Assembly (NCBI GenBank): GCA_024278975.1
Contig: JAJRSD010000066.1
Span: forward strand, 1-64,000
Direction: 5' to 3'
Origin: Bacteroidota bacterium
GTDB taxonomy: Bacteria; Bacteroidota; Bacteroidia; Bacteroidales; Prolixibacteraceae
Length of the DNA: 64,000 nucleotides
Of this stretch, positions 28,301 to 37,202 are shown piece by piece. The translations under genes and the position numbers were made by a program. Position 1 is the first letter of the stretch, and every line of letters begins with the position of its first letter. Below the pieces are notes generated by a model. That model did not search any database, was not told where the DNA came from, and worked only from the letters and a program-made list of their open reading frames with translations.

Positions 28301-29669
28301 AACAGATAATATGGAAATGTATGTTTCTAATTTCGATATAACTCCTTTTGTTCAAAAGTCAGCATTTTTATTTAATGATTTACGAACCCAAAAGAACATC
28401 GATTTTAGTTTTAGTTCAACAGCAACGAACACTAAAATTTGGGCAGATAAAGACAAGTTGGAGAAAATGATCTACAACTTATTATCTAATGCTTTTAAGG
28501 CTACACAAAATGGAGGAGCAATTAGTATTCTAATTTCGGAAAGTATTGAAGAGGGAAAAAAGTTTGCAACTATCTCGCTAAAAGATAATGGTGTTGGGAT
28601 TGAAAAAGATAAAATACCATTAATATTCGAACGTTTTTATCAATTAAAAAATAGCTCTAATTTGCAAAATCAAGGGAGTGGACTTGGACTTGCATTGGTG
28701 AAAAAATATGTAGAATTACATAATGGAAGTATTACAGTAGATAGTGAACTTGGTAAGGGAAGCGAGTTTATAATAAAACTCCCCACAGGCAAAAGTCATT
28801 TCGGGAAAAATGTGAAATTCGAAGAACAGAAAAGGGAAGGAAAAGAGCTGTTGATTGCAAGTATTGGTGAATATTTGACTTCATCGTCAAAAAATTCAGA
28901 AATATCTGACGATAGGGAAAAATCGACATTGCTTTTAATTGAAGATGACAAGGATTTAAGAACTTATATGAACGAGGTTCTTTCGGAGCAATACAACATT
29001 GAAGAAGCCGGAAGTGCCAAAATGGGTATTAAATTAGCCGAAGCAAAAAAACCAGATCTTATTATTTGCGACGTAATGTTACCTGATTCAAATGGGTTTA
29101 ATGTGTGCAGAAAACTAAAATCGGAGTTTAAAACAAGTTATATTCCGGTAATATTACTCACGTCGCTTGCTGATAAAGAGAATAGAATGAATGGTATTAA
29201 AGCCGGTGCCGATGCTTACATTACAAAACCTTTTGATTTGCAACATCTTTTATTGGCAACCGAAAACCTGATTGAAGGACGTCGCATATTACATAAAAGA
29301 TTCAGTTTAAGTAATTCGGGGAAAATTGAAGATTTAACGACAAATACAGGAGATCAGATTTTTATGAAAAATGCCATGAAATATATCGAGTTAAATATTA
29401 GTAATGCCGACTTTAATGTTGAACAATTTTGTTTGCTTTTAAAGTTAAGTCAACCGCAATGTTACCGTAAAATAAAGGCAATAACAGGGTTTAATATTTC
29501 TGAATTTATAAGAATTACAAGGCTAAAAAAAGCAGCACATCTTTTGAAATCAGGAAACTATAAAATTAACGAAGTTGCTTATGAAACCGGATTTAACGAT
29601 CCCAATTATTTTACAAAAAGCTTTACTAAAATGTTTGGAATTACACCAAGCGATTATTTGAAATTATAA
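25398..29669 (+). CDS. Hybrid two-component system regulator (HTCS) of the glycan locus
   Basis: A 1423-residue one-protein signalling system. The N-terminus is a hydrophobic export signal. Two Reg_prop beta-propellers follow to about residue 690 (repeated GxLWxGTxxGL motifs) and then a Y_Y_Y domain (about 700-790), which together sense glycan fragments in the periplasm. One membrane segment lies near 795-815. The cytoplasmic part has a histidine-kinase domain (SISHELRTPL, His912), an ATPase domain with DNGVGI and GSGLGLALVKK, a receiver domain with Asp1225 in CDVMLPD, and a C-terminal AraC-type helix-turn-helix (about 1340-1423, ending GITPSDYLKL). It is transcribed divergently from susC and presumably activates it. 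All signature residues are present. Confidence 0.96.
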   Translation: MRIRFKIFFLLLLLWGLLTSEEVKFSHITIEDGLSQSSVKCIFQDSNGFLWFGTADGLNKYDGYRFQTYYRSPLDPLSISGNDISCIYENPYDSMLLIGTQNAGLNIYNREHDNFYSFSLNSKSKNRIPSNFITDLIVTEDKTLWIATNSGGLCYFNKQDSSFIKPGFSNENGFRTINCLEKDEYGNLWLGTPSGLYLWNYSTKDSSKKPKRVRFKDKKTKQRITSLRFDLKGNLWIGTRNNGLFRYHPKSKKSSHFLPDRNNISSVAGRRVYDILLRKNGTIWIATNNGLCTYRVKTRDFEVFRNIPNNQESLNNNVVYSLIEDRAGIIWAGTYLGGINKIDPIQYRFAKHNNFSDLKNGTSSTNDIRSICIDDSNSVWLGTSDGLVEILHGNAISTLSDSNAKIYLAGKTIGAIIALSENLYSSTNSGIFLLNKNSKLTNITEQIELQTNLLILNFYSAITDELNQIWFTTGQGLLKYTPATNKFELFNPAGPDGEPISFLPLSINEDQTGKIWLGTTYGDLYSFDKYTNEFELILYSDPNNKLKSFTKIFSLCTSIPNQIWLGTNLGLYKLSTETGEIIRYLKSDGLPNNVIYGVLADKNKNIWCSTNRGISQLNTKSGTFQNYTYKDGLQSNEFNQNAFFRDSSGKIYFGGIGGLNIFDPESIIPNSYIPQVIITGMEIQYEKVTPFSHPKITDKQISEIEELTLNYKQNTFSFEFAALSFSLPERNRYQYSLTEVGENDKWIYSGNRRIATFTNVSPGEYYFKVKGSNSDGIFNKTATTIRISIRPPYWQTWWFKLLIVLLIIGTIYFIIYYRIKRISRQKIILKKLVIEKTKTLVKQTKHIEKQNDELKAINEKISNKNSKIIQKNKQLNEQHIQLSKQRDSLLQLADKVNEVNQTKFRFFTSISHELRTPLTLIISPLKELIVNIGSSSKKETTRKLNNIYNNASKLLLIVNQLLDFRKAETDNMEMYVSNFDITPFVQKSAFLFNDLRTQKNIDFSFSSTATNTKIWADKDKLEKMIYNLLSNAFKATQNGGAISILISESIEEGKKFATISLKDNGVGIEKDKIPLIFERFYQLKNSSNLQNQGSGLGLALVKKYVELHNGSITVDSELGKGSEFIIKLPTGKSHFGKNVKFEEQKREGKELLIASIGEYLTSSSKNSEISDDREKSTLLLIEDDKDLRTYMNEVLSEQYNIEEAGSAKMGIKLAEAKKPDLIICDVMLPDSNGFNVCRKLKSEFKTSYIPVILLTSLADKENRMNGIKAGADAYITKPFDLQHLLLATENLIEGRRILHKRFSLSNSGKIEDLTTNTGDQIFMKNAMKYIELNISNADFNVEQFCLLLKLSQPQCYRKIKAITGFNISEFIRITRLKKAAHLLKSGNYKINEVAYETGFNDPNYFTKSFTKMFGITPSDYLKL

Positions 29670-29681
29670 ATAAACTACCTA

Positions 29682-31220
29682 TTATTTCCCCGTTATCGCA
29701 GCCCAATCAGGAAAAACATTAACATCGATATCGAAAACCACCGTTCCCCAAAAATACATAACCAAAGTTGCGATGATTATCCCGAGTATATTCAGAAGTA
29801 TTCCTGTTTTTATCATATCCTTTATTTTAATCCGGTTTGTGCCAAAAACAATTGCATTTGGCGGTGTGGCAACCGGCAACATAAATGCCAGCGAGGCTGC
29901 CAGAGTTGCGGGAATCATTAGTAACAGAGGATTAATTTTAATTGTTGTTGCAAGTCCTGCCAAAATTGGCAGTATCATTTCGGTGGTTGCTGTATTCGAT
30001 GTAAGTTCTGTTAAAATCGACATCATCGAAACATTTGCAAAAGTTAGCACAATTGGTTCTACGTTTGCCAAACCTGCCAACTGCTCTCCAAACCACACCG
30101 AAAGTCCGGATACAACAAAACCTTTTGCCAATGCAAAACCACCTCCAAATAGCAAAACAATATTCCAGGGAATTTTCTTTGCTGTCTCCCAGTTCATTAT
30201 CCGTTCTCCTTTTTCGGTTTTCGATGGAATAATAAAAAGCAGCAGGGCAATAAAAATAGCAACCGTTCCGTCGTTTATATATTTGGGGTTATCGAATAAT
30301 TGAGACCAACCAGGAATAACAAACAACTGAATATTGAACCCCGACCTAAAAATCCATAAAAAGGCAAGTGTTATAAAAAGTGCAAATACAATCCTCTCTT
30401 CAATTTTTGCTTTCCCCAGAGCTTTGTATTCATCTTTAAAATCATTTAACTGAACGTTCTCCCAACTACTTTTCGGACGGTACATAAAATGAAGTAACAA
30501 CCACACAGCAATAAAAAGTAAGATAGTTGCCGGCAGAGCAAAAATAAGCCAGTTGGCAAACGATATCTCAGGCATCCCGGGGAAAATAATACTTGTAATT
30601 CGGGCAAACGATAAGTTGGGAGGTGTACCAACCAGAGTTGCAATTCCGCCAATTGAAGCTGAATATGCAATCCCAAGCAACAATCCAATGGAATATTTAC
30701 CCATTTTAACTTCACCCAAACTCTCTTCAAGTTTCATAATAATAGATAGTGCAATTGGCACCATCATCATTGCAGTTGCCGTGTTCGACATCCACATCGA
30801 GAGGAACGAAGTAGCAAGCATAAATCCCAGCAATATTCTGCCCGGACTAACTCCGAAAAGCAATAAAATTCGTAATGCAATCCGCCGGTGTAAATTCCAG
30901 CGCTCCATGGCAAATGCCATTAAAAACCCACCGATAAAAAGAAAAATAAGGTGATTAAAATACATTGCCGAAATGGTTTTACCGTCAACTACACCAAAAA
31001 GCGGAAATAGTGCAACCGGTAAAAGTGCAGTTACCGCCAATGGAATTGCTTCGGTAATCCACCAGATTGCCATTAATAGTGCAATAGCAAAAGTATAGGT
31101 TACCTTCCTGTTTTCAGGGTCTAAGTCAGCAAAAAGGATAATTGCCAAACTAATAAGCGGTGCAATTATTAATGCCCACTGTTGAACTTTTGTTGATTTT
31201 GTAGCGGAACTATTTTCCAT
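29682..31220 (-). CDS. DASS (SLC13) family sodium/anion symporter
   Basis: A 512-residue inner-membrane protein with about 11-13 hydrophobic segments. The two SNT signatures of the divalent-anion:Na+ symporter family are present (MSNTATAMM near residue 150 and TSNTATTEM near 405). Relatives carry C4-dicarboxylates, citrate or sulfate. The gene stands convergent to the hybrid regulator and divergent to the GH3 gene. In a locus with several sulfatases, sulfate transport is attractive but is inference; a dicarboxylate substrate is equally compatible with the sequence. Confidence 0.85.
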   Translation of the reverse strand: MENSSATKSTKVQQWALIIAPLISLAIILFADLDPENRKVTYTFAIALLMAIWWITEAIPLAVTALLPVALFPLFGVVDGKTISAMYFNHLIFLFIGGFLMAFAMERWNLHRRIALRILLLFGVSPGRILLGFMLATSFLSMWMSNTATAMMMVPIALSIIMKLEESLGEVKMGKYSIGLLLGIAYSASIGGIATLVGTPPNLSFARITSIIFPGMPEISFANWLIFALPATILLFIAVWLLLHFMYRPKSSWENVQLNDFKDEYKALGKAKIEERIVFALFITLAFLWIFRSGFNIQLFVIPGWSQLFDNPKYINDGTVAIFIALLLFIIPSKTEKGERIMNWETAKKIPWNIVLLFGGGFALAKGFVVSGLSVWFGEQLAGLANVEPIVLTFANVSMMSILTELTSNTATTEMILPILAGLATTIKINPLLLMIPATLAASLAFMLPVATPPNAIVFGTNRIKIKDMIKTGILLNILGIIIATLVMYFWGTVVFDIDVNVFPDWAAITGK

Positions 31221-31378
31221 AAAAGAGGAGTAGATTTAGTTTGTTCTTGAATAAAATTTTCAATTCGAAAAGTAGTAAAAGTAAGTTGTTTTGACAAAGG
31301 ATTTTTTTCATTATTAAAATACTGCATCTCATATTCAATAATTCTGAATCTGATTTTTAACAACTTCACAAAAAAAAA

Positions 31379-31386
31379 TATCTTTG
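31379..31386 (+). promoter_or_regulatory. GH3 gene promoter -7 element
   Basis: TATCTTTG fits TAnnTTTG and lies 30 bases before the start codon of the GH3 gene. No convincing -33 TTTG lies at the expected distance upstream. Confidence 0.45.
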
Positions 31387-31415
31387 GTAATTTTTTATAA
31401 CCAAATTTAAATCGC

Positions 31416-33737
31416 ATGAAAAAAAGTATTTCTCTTCTATTTGCAGCAATATTTATATTATCGTTTCAAACTACTAAATCGCAAAATATGTATAAAGATT
31501 CCGGGCAACCCATTTCGAAACGAGTAAATAATCTGCTATCAGAAATGACACTTGAAGAAAAAGTTGCCCAGCTTATGATGTCGAAAAATATAATGTGGGA
31601 TGAGAATGGAGATATTAAAACTTCGGAGAGTAAACCAATATTCAATAAAGGAATTGGTCTGCTGTGGTTCGACAAACAACTTGACGCAGAACGGATGGTG
31701 GAGATATATAATGCCAGTCAAAAGTTTTTAGTTGAAGAGTCGCGACTTGGAATTCCGGCACTTGTTTTTGGTGAAGGACTACATGGATTTCTTGCATCCG
31801 GTGCAACAATGTTTCCGCAAGCAATAGCAATGGCGAGTACCTGGGACACAGAATTAATCGAAGAAGTTTATACTGCTACGGCACTGGAAATGCGAAGCCG
31901 TGCCGCCAACATAGCATTTACTCCTGTAATTGGTTTGGCTCGCGACCCGCGCTGGGGCAGAACCGATGAGACTTTTGGAGAAGACCCGTTTTTAGTTGCA
32001 CAGATGGGAGTAGCTGCAATAAACGGACTGCAAGGACGAAACGCTAAAATAATCGACACAAATCATGTTGCTGCAACAGCCAAGCATTTTGTGGCTCACA
32101 GTGTTCCACAAGACGGTACTAATCGCTCGCCTGCCCACGTTTCGAAACATTCACTTTACGAAAATTTCTTTTATCCGTTTGAATTAGCAGTAAAAAAAGC
32201 CAACGTAAAATCTGTTATGGCAACCTACCACGAAATTGACGGAACTCCAATAGTTGGGAATAAACATCTACTAACAGAAGTACTTCGCAACGACTGGGGA
32301 TTTGACGGAATGATTACTTCTGATGCCGATGCAATTAACCACATGCACGAATTACACCGTGTTACAGCAAACAAAGCGGAATCAGCAAAAAAGGCAATTG
32401 AAGCGGGTGTCGATTTCGATTTGGCAATTTTTAAGGAGTTTTACTGTTTTCAAACTTTGCAGAAATCGGTTGAATTGGGCGATGTTAGTGAAAAAACGCT
32501 CGACCGGGCTGTGTCAAAAGTTCTTCAACTAAAATTTGAGTTGGGTCTGTTTGAAAATCCGTATGTTGATATTAAAAGAGTAAATGAAGTTACACACACT
32601 CAAAAACATATTGACCTTGCTTTAAAAACAGCCGAAAAAGCAATTATTATGCTGAAAAACCAAAATAATCTGCTTCCGTTGGACGCCACAAAAATTAAAA
32701 ACTTAGCAGTTATCGGAGCCAATGCTGCCGAATTGCAATTTGGTTCTTATTCGTTGGATAAAAAATATGGTGTAAGTATTTTAGATGGATTAACTAATTA
32801 TGCGCAAGGCAAATTCAACATTAATTATGCCGAAGGTTGCCGTATAACAAACGAAGTGGGAATGTGGAAACCCGAACGAAACGGGACATTAACCGACCCC
32901 GAAAAAGATAAAATTTCGATACAAGAAGCTGTTAAAGTTGCCCAAACAAGCGACGTTGCAATTGTTGTGGTTGGCGGAAATGAGTTTACTGCACGAGAAG
33001 CATGGTCGAATGAACATCTTGGAGACCGGGATGATTTGAATTTATTGGGAAGTCAGGATGAATTAGTTAAGGCAATTATAGAAACCGGGAAACCCGTTGT
33101 GGTTATTCTTATTAATGGTCGCCCACTTACTATTAACGAAATCGACAAAACAGCACCGGCTATTTTAGAGTGTTGGTATCTTGGCGAAGAAACCGGAACC
33201 GCCGTTGCAAAAACTCTTTTTGGCGATGTAAATCCCGGAGGCAAATTACCAATTACGTTTCCCCGCTCGGTTGGGCAGTTACCATACTATTACAACCATA
33301 AACCCACGGCACATTTATTACCTTATGTTTTTGTTGATAGTACTCCACTTTATCCTTTCGGTTTCGGACTCTCCTACACAACATTTACCTATTCAAATTT
33401 AAAAGTTACGCCCGAAAAAGCATCGGCCGACCAAACCATAACAATTAGCATTGATGTAAAAAATAGTGGCAAAGTTACCGGAGACGAAATTGTTCAGTTA
33501 TACATTCGCGACGATGTAAGTAGTATTACACGACCAGTGAAAGAGTTAAAAGGCTTTAAACGAATTACACTTAAAGCCAACGAAACAAAAAATGTTAAAT
33601 TTGAAATTGGTCGCGATGAATTGCAATTTTATAACATAGATATGAAACGTGTTGTTGAACCCGGTAAATTTATTGTTATGGTTGGCGGCAACTCTGAAGA
33701 TGTTATAACAGCAGATTTTTCTATTGTTGAAAATTAG
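31416..33737 (+). CDS. Glycoside hydrolase family 3 (beta-glucosidase/xylosidase type)
   Basis: A 773-residue exported enzyme. Signal peptide (to about residue 23), GH3 N-terminal barrel, C-terminal sandwich and fibronectin III-like tail (last ~80 residues, GDEIVQLYIRD). The catalytic nucleophile is Asp303 in MITSDADAI, where many relatives read SDW. The substrate-binding block is ATAKHFVAHSVPQDGTNRSP. It releases terminal beta-linked sugars from oligosaccharides in the periplasm. The gene diverges from the DASS transporter and closes the glycan locus. Linkage and sugar cannot be assigned from sequence. Confidence 0.93.
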   Translation: MKKSISLLFAAIFILSFQTTKSQNMYKDSGQPISKRVNNLLSEMTLEEKVAQLMMSKNIMWDENGDIKTSESKPIFNKGIGLLWFDKQLDAERMVEIYNASQKFLVEESRLGIPALVFGEGLHGFLASGATMFPQAIAMASTWDTELIEEVYTATALEMRSRAANIAFTPVIGLARDPRWGRTDETFGEDPFLVAQMGVAAINGLQGRNAKIIDTNHVAATAKHFVAHSVPQDGTNRSPAHVSKHSLYENFFYPFELAVKKANVKSVMATYHEIDGTPIVGNKHLLTEVLRNDWGFDGMITSDADAINHMHELHRVTANKAESAKKAIEAGVDFDLAIFKEFYCFQTLQKSVELGDVSEKTLDRAVSKVLQLKFELGLFENPYVDIKRVNEVTHTQKHIDLALKTAEKAIIMLKNQNNLLPLDATKIKNLAVIGANAAELQFGSYSLDKKYGVSILDGLTNYAQGKFNINYAEGCRITNEVGMWKPERNGTLTDPEKDKISIQEAVKVAQTSDVAIVVVGGNEFTAREAWSNEHLGDRDDLNLLGSQDELVKAIIETGKPVVVILINGRPLTINEIDKTAPAILECWYLGEETGTAVAKTLFGDVNPGGKLPITFPRSVGQLPYYYNHKPTAHLLPYVFVDSTPLYPFGFGLSYTTFTYSNLKVTPEKASADQTITISIDVKNSGKVTGDEIVQLYIRDDVSSITRPVKELKGFKRITLKANETKNVKFEIGRDELQFYNIDMKRVVEPGKFIVMVGGNSEDVITADFSIVEN

Positions 33738-33849
33738 ACTAAACCCATAATTTTAACCCCTTAATATAATTTTCCCCGGTCAGTAGTGATTTTAAAAGTT
33801 TGAATTTCAAATCGTTTTTGCCTAACTTGACAAAAATAAAAAAACTATT

Positions 33850-34200
33850 ATGTACAAATACAAAGCAAAAGTAGAACGAATTGTTGATGGCGATACCATT
33901 GATGTGGTTATCGATTTGGGATTTAAAATTACAACAAACCAACGAATCAGGCTTAAAGGAATTAACACACCCGAAACTTACTCCGTTAAAAGAGGCTCGG
34001 AAGAGTACAAAAAAGGTATGTTAGCAAAAGAGTTTGTAATACAACGTATTGAAGCCAATAACAACAAAGCAATTGTTGAGACAAACAAATACACGGGTAA
34101 ATATGGTCGGTATATTGGAACTATTTGGCTTGCCGACAGTTCAACTTCGTTAAACGATGAGCTTGTTGAAAAAGGATTTGCGAAAGTTGCCAATTATTAA
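33850..34200 (+). CDS. Staphylococcal-nuclease-like protein (SNase domain)
   Basis: A 116-residue single-domain protein covering the SNase OB-fold: VDGDTIDVVIDLGF, RIRLKGINTPE (catalytic Arg and Glu region) and KYGRYIGTIWL (second Arg). Metal-binding Asp positions appear conserved. No signal peptide is visible, so unlike secreted thermonucleases it may act in the cytoplasm or be part of a larger system. It follows the GH3 gene but no functional tie is evident. The upstream 110 bases contain no clear promoter. Confidence 0.85.
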   Translation: MYKYKAKVERIVDGDTIDVVIDLGFKITTNQRIRLKGINTPETYSVKRGSEEYKKGMLAKEFVIQRIEANNNKAIVETNKYTGKYGRYIGTIWLADSSTSLNDELVEKGFAKVANY

Positions 34201-34386
34201 TCTTATTTCATTTTAAATTGAATTTTTTGTTTGATATTGAATTTTTTGTCAGGATAAATAAATCGAAACTGAGAAAGAAACACGAGTAGTTTTTAAGCTA
34301 TTTGGTTTGATTGTATTATTTTCCACAGCCAACTTTGATTATTTTAAACGAGATATTACATTTGTTGCAATAAGTAATAATTATTA

Positions 34387-34736
34387 GAACTGATTCTAAA
34401 TGCGGATGATGCTGGCTCTTACGCAATTTTAATGAAAATTGAAAAGGAGGCTAAAACGTTTTCAATTCAAACCAAGGACCAAGGAGAAGTATCTTCTAGA
34501 GAAGGTTACCGTTCTATACGAACAGAAAGTTTATAGGAAATAATGGTTTAGGTCTTCGTTCAATATTAAATTGGAGTGATAGTTTAAAGATAATTAGCAA
34601 TGGAACAATAGTTGAATCTTTCAGAAAAAACTAAAGACTCGGGTTTCATACCATTTTTAGTGAAAAAAGACGAATAGAATTATTGAAAAAGTTTGGACTT
34701 CCTGAAAACGTAAAACTGGAGTTCTTACCTTTTTGA
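34387..34736 (+). pseudogene. Fossil of a GHKL (sacsin/Hsp90-like) ATPase gene
   Basis: The 780-base gap between the SNase gene and the Psr operon holds short frames that together read like a GHKL ATPase. ELILNADDA (34387 on) is the ExxxNAxDA N-box. KDQG looks like the D-x-G box. After a frameshift near 34530, FIGNNGLGLRSILNWSD gives the G-x-x-G-x-G box. A third frame ends EKRRIELLKKFGLPENV...FLPF at 34736. Such N-terminal ATPase domains occur in large sacsin-like proteins, several of which are linked to phage defence. Stops and shifts make it non-functional. Homology was judged by eye. Confidence 0.5.
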
Positions 34737-34766
34737 GAAAAGATAAAATCAATTTTTAGACCCACC
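34721..34766. repeat. Imperfect direct repeat, copy A
   Basis: Shares about 40 of 46 bases with 34913-34960 (GTTCTTNNCTTTTTGAGAAA, then ATCAATTTTTAGA and CCCACC). It overlaps the end of the ATPase fossil. Confidence 0.7.
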
Positions 34767-34867
34767 TATATACATGAGCAAGTAATACGTTTTAATATAC
34801 TTATTGATAGACAGATAAGTAGAGGGAGTTTTCATTGTTTTTTTTAGATAAATCAATATATTTTCGT

Positions 34868-34875
34868 TAAATTTG
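34868..34875 (+). promoter_or_regulatory. -7 element ahead of the Psr-like operon
   Basis: TAAATTTG fits TAnnTTTG and lies 107 bases before psrA. No good -33 element is seen, so activator dependence or a different start site is possible. Confidence 0.4.
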
Positions 34876-34898
34876 TAATGCATCTTCTCTCTCTCAAT

Positions 34899-34924
34899 AA
34901 AGACAAAAAAGGGTTCTTGTCTTT
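34899..34924 (+). promoter_or_regulatory. Leader hairpin ahead of the Psr-like operon
   Basis: AAAGACAA (34899-34906) pairs with TTGTCTTT (34917-34924). The right arm lies in repeat copy B, just downstream of the candidate promoter, so the transcript would carry the structure in its leader. A short T-run overlaps the arm, which makes weak terminator activity possible. Confidence 0.4.
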
Positions 34925-34960
34925 TTGAGAAAATAGAAAAATCAATTTTTAGAACCCACC
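34913..34960. repeat. Imperfect direct repeat, copy B, just upstream of psrA
   Basis: Second copy of the 34721-34766 repeat, 192 bases downstream and ending 22 bases before the psrA start. The pair suggests a local duplication or a recombination joint at the edge of the sulfur-reductase operon. Confidence 0.7.
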
Positions 34961-34982
34961 ATAATTTAAAAACTTTATTTAA

Positions 34983-37202
34983 ATGGCATTATCATCAAGA
35001 AGGAAATTTTTAAAAATATCTACCGGAACAATTACAGGTATTGTTGCTACATCAGCACTAAGCCCAGTTGTAACAGGATGTAAGTTTATTGAAGAAAAAA
35101 CTAAACGTAATGTAAAAGATATTAAAAAAACACCAACTATGTGTGACGTTTGTTTTTGGAAATGTGGAGCGATTGCCCACTTGGATAATGGCAAATTATG
35201 GAAAATTGAGGGAAATCCAAATGACCCCCTCAGCAATGGTCGACTTTGTCCTAGAGGTACTGGAGGAATCGGAGTAAACTCTTCTAAGGATAGACTAACA
35301 TCCCCATTAATTAGAAAAAATGTTAATGGTAAAGATCAATGGATTGAGGTTACATGGGGTGAAGCATTGGATTACATTGCTGAAAAGATGAAGATTATCA
35401 AATCGAAGTATGGGCCTGAATCTATGGCACTTTTCTCTCATGGCAGCAGCAAGTTCTTCGATCATTTAATTAATGCTTATGGATCAAGGAATACGTGTGC
35501 TCCGGCTTATGCACAATGCCGTGGTCCCAGAGAAATTGGTTTTCAATTAACATTTGGAGATTCGATTAACTCACCTGAACGTACCGATATTGAAAATGCA
35601 AAATGTATCACACTAATAGGTAGCCATCTTGGTGAAAACATGCACAATTCTCAGGTTCAGGAATTCTCAAAAGCCATTGAAAAAGGCGCATCAATTATTG
35701 TAGTGGATCCACGGTTCTCCGTTGCTGCCAGTAAAGCTAAATATTATTTACCGATTAAACCTGGCACCGACATGGCACTTATTCTTGCATGGATAAATGT
35801 TATTGTAAAAGAAAAATTATATGATGTTGAATATGTCGAAAAATATGGATATGGCTTTGATGAATTTGTGGTAGAAATTGAAGACAATACTCCCGAATGG
35901 GCTAGTACTATAACTGAAATTGATACCCAGCTTATAGTTGATACCGCACATGAAATGGCTAGGTATAAACCTGCTACCTTGGTTCATCCGGGCAGACATG
36001 TTACTTGGTATGGTGATGATACACAGAGAAGCCGAGCCATTGCATTATTGAATGCCCTTTTAGGTAGTTGGGGAAGAAAAGGTGGGTTTTATTTCCCCTC
36101 TGTATATGAAATTCCCAAATACAAATACAAGCCATATCCAAGTTCTGAAACTCCAAATATTGATGAGGCAAACAAAACCTATCCTTTTCTAACACCAGGT
36201 ATGGGGCTGTCTACTGATATTAGGAAAGCTACAATCACAGAAAAGCCTTATCCTGTAAAAGGTTGGTTTGTATATGCTACAAATCTGCTCGGATCTTTGC
36301 CAAATCAGGAAGAGACAATTAAGGCTATCAAGAAATTGGATTTATTGGTAGTTGTTGATATCGTTCCCAGTGAAATTGCTGAATGGGCTGATGTTGTTTT
36401 ACCAGAATCAACTTATTTGGAACGATATGATGAATTAAATACTGACCCCTTTAAAATAAATTATGTTTCTCTTCGTCAGCCGGTTGTTGAATCCCCAAAT
36501 AATCAAAAACCTAGTTGGTGGATTGCCAAAAAGCTAGCTGAAAAATTGGATCTTGGTGAGTATTTTCCTTGGAAAGATTGTGAAGAATATCTTGATACGC
36601 GTTTAAAGGCAGCTGGTCTCAGTCTGGCTGAGTTGAAAGAAAAAGGTGTTATTACTGGTAAACAAAATCCTCTTTACATTGAAGAAGGTATTGAACCTAA
36701 ATTTAAAACACCTTCGGGTAAAATTGAATTTTATTCATTACAATTGAAAGAGAAAGGATTTGATCCGGTACCTAAATACACTCCCACGGAAGAACCACCT
36801 GATGGTCATTTCAGATTGTTGTTTGGAAGAGCACCGGTTCACACATTCGGTAAAACTCAATCTTACGGATATCTGAAAGAGTTGATGCCAGAAAATGAAG
36901 TGTGGATAAACTCTAATGTAGCTAACAATTTTGGATTAAAGTCTGGAGACAGAGTGAAACTTAAAAATACGGAAGGCATAGTTACCGATCCTGTTCTAGT
37001 AAAAGCCACAGAAAGAATACGAACCGATTGTGTTTACTTAGTTCATGGTTTTGGCCAGCAATCAAAAGCATTAAAATCTACATATAAAATCGGAGCCAGT
37101 GATGCTCAGCTTACTTCAAAATATAAAATGGATCCAATAATGGGCGGAACGGGAATGAATATAAATTTTGTGTCAATAGAAAAGGAGGAATACAATGGCT
37201 AA
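34983..37202 (+). CDS. psrA: Molybdopterin oxidoreductase, polysulfide/thiosulfate reductase type catalytic subunit
   Basis: A 739-residue exported enzyme. A twin-arginine-type leader (SSRRKFLKISTG) is followed by a [4Fe-4S] motif C54-x2-C57-x3-C61 ... C89 and the bis-MGD-binding domains. Cys172 in RNTCAPAY sits where PsrA/PhsA-type enzymes place the Mo-ligating cysteine. The C-terminal MGD-binding domain is complete. The next two genes encode the iron-sulfur and membrane subunits, so this is the periplasmic catalytic part of a quinol-linked reductase. Polysulfide, thiosulfate and tetrathionate are candidates; an arsenate/arsenite role cannot be excluded. The gene overlaps psrB by 8 bases. 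Confidence 0.85.
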   Translation: MALSSRRKFLKISTGTITGIVATSALSPVVTGCKFIEEKTKRNVKDIKKTPTMCDVCFWKCGAIAHLDNGKLWKIEGNPNDPLSNGRLCPRGTGGIGVNSSKDRLTSPLIRKNVNGKDQWIEVTWGEALDYIAEKMKIIKSKYGPESMALFSHGSSKFFDHLINAYGSRNTCAPAYAQCRGPREIGFQLTFGDSINSPERTDIENAKCITLIGSHLGENMHNSQVQEFSKAIEKGASIIVVDPRFSVAASKAKYYLPIKPGTDMALILAWINVIVKEKLYDVEYVEKYGYGFDEFVVEIEDNTPEWASTITEIDTQLIVDTAHEMARYKPATLVHPGRHVTWYGDDTQRSRAIALLNALLGSWGRKGGFYFPSVYEIPKYKYKPYPSSETPNIDEANKTYPFLTPGMGLSTDIRKATITEKPYPVKGWFVYATNLLGSLPNQEETIKAIKKLDLLVVVDIVPSEIAEWADVVLPESTYLERYDELNTDPFKINYVSLRQPVVESPNNQKPSWWIAKKLAEKLDLGEYFPWKDCEEYLDTRLKAAGLSLAELKEKGVITGKQNPLYIEEGIEPKFKTPSGKIEFYSLQLKEKGFDPVPKYTPTEEPPDGHFRLLFGRAPVHTFGKTQSYGYLKELMPENEVWINSNVANNFGLKSGDRVKLKNTEGIVTDPVLVKATERIRTDCVYLVHGFGQQSKALKSTYKIGASDAQLTSKYKMDPIMGGTGMNINFVSIEKEEYNG

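Noticed and set aside
29773..30303. 176-residue plus-strand reading frame
   Set aside because: Antisense to the DASS transporter. Its hydrophobicity mirrors the membrane gene.
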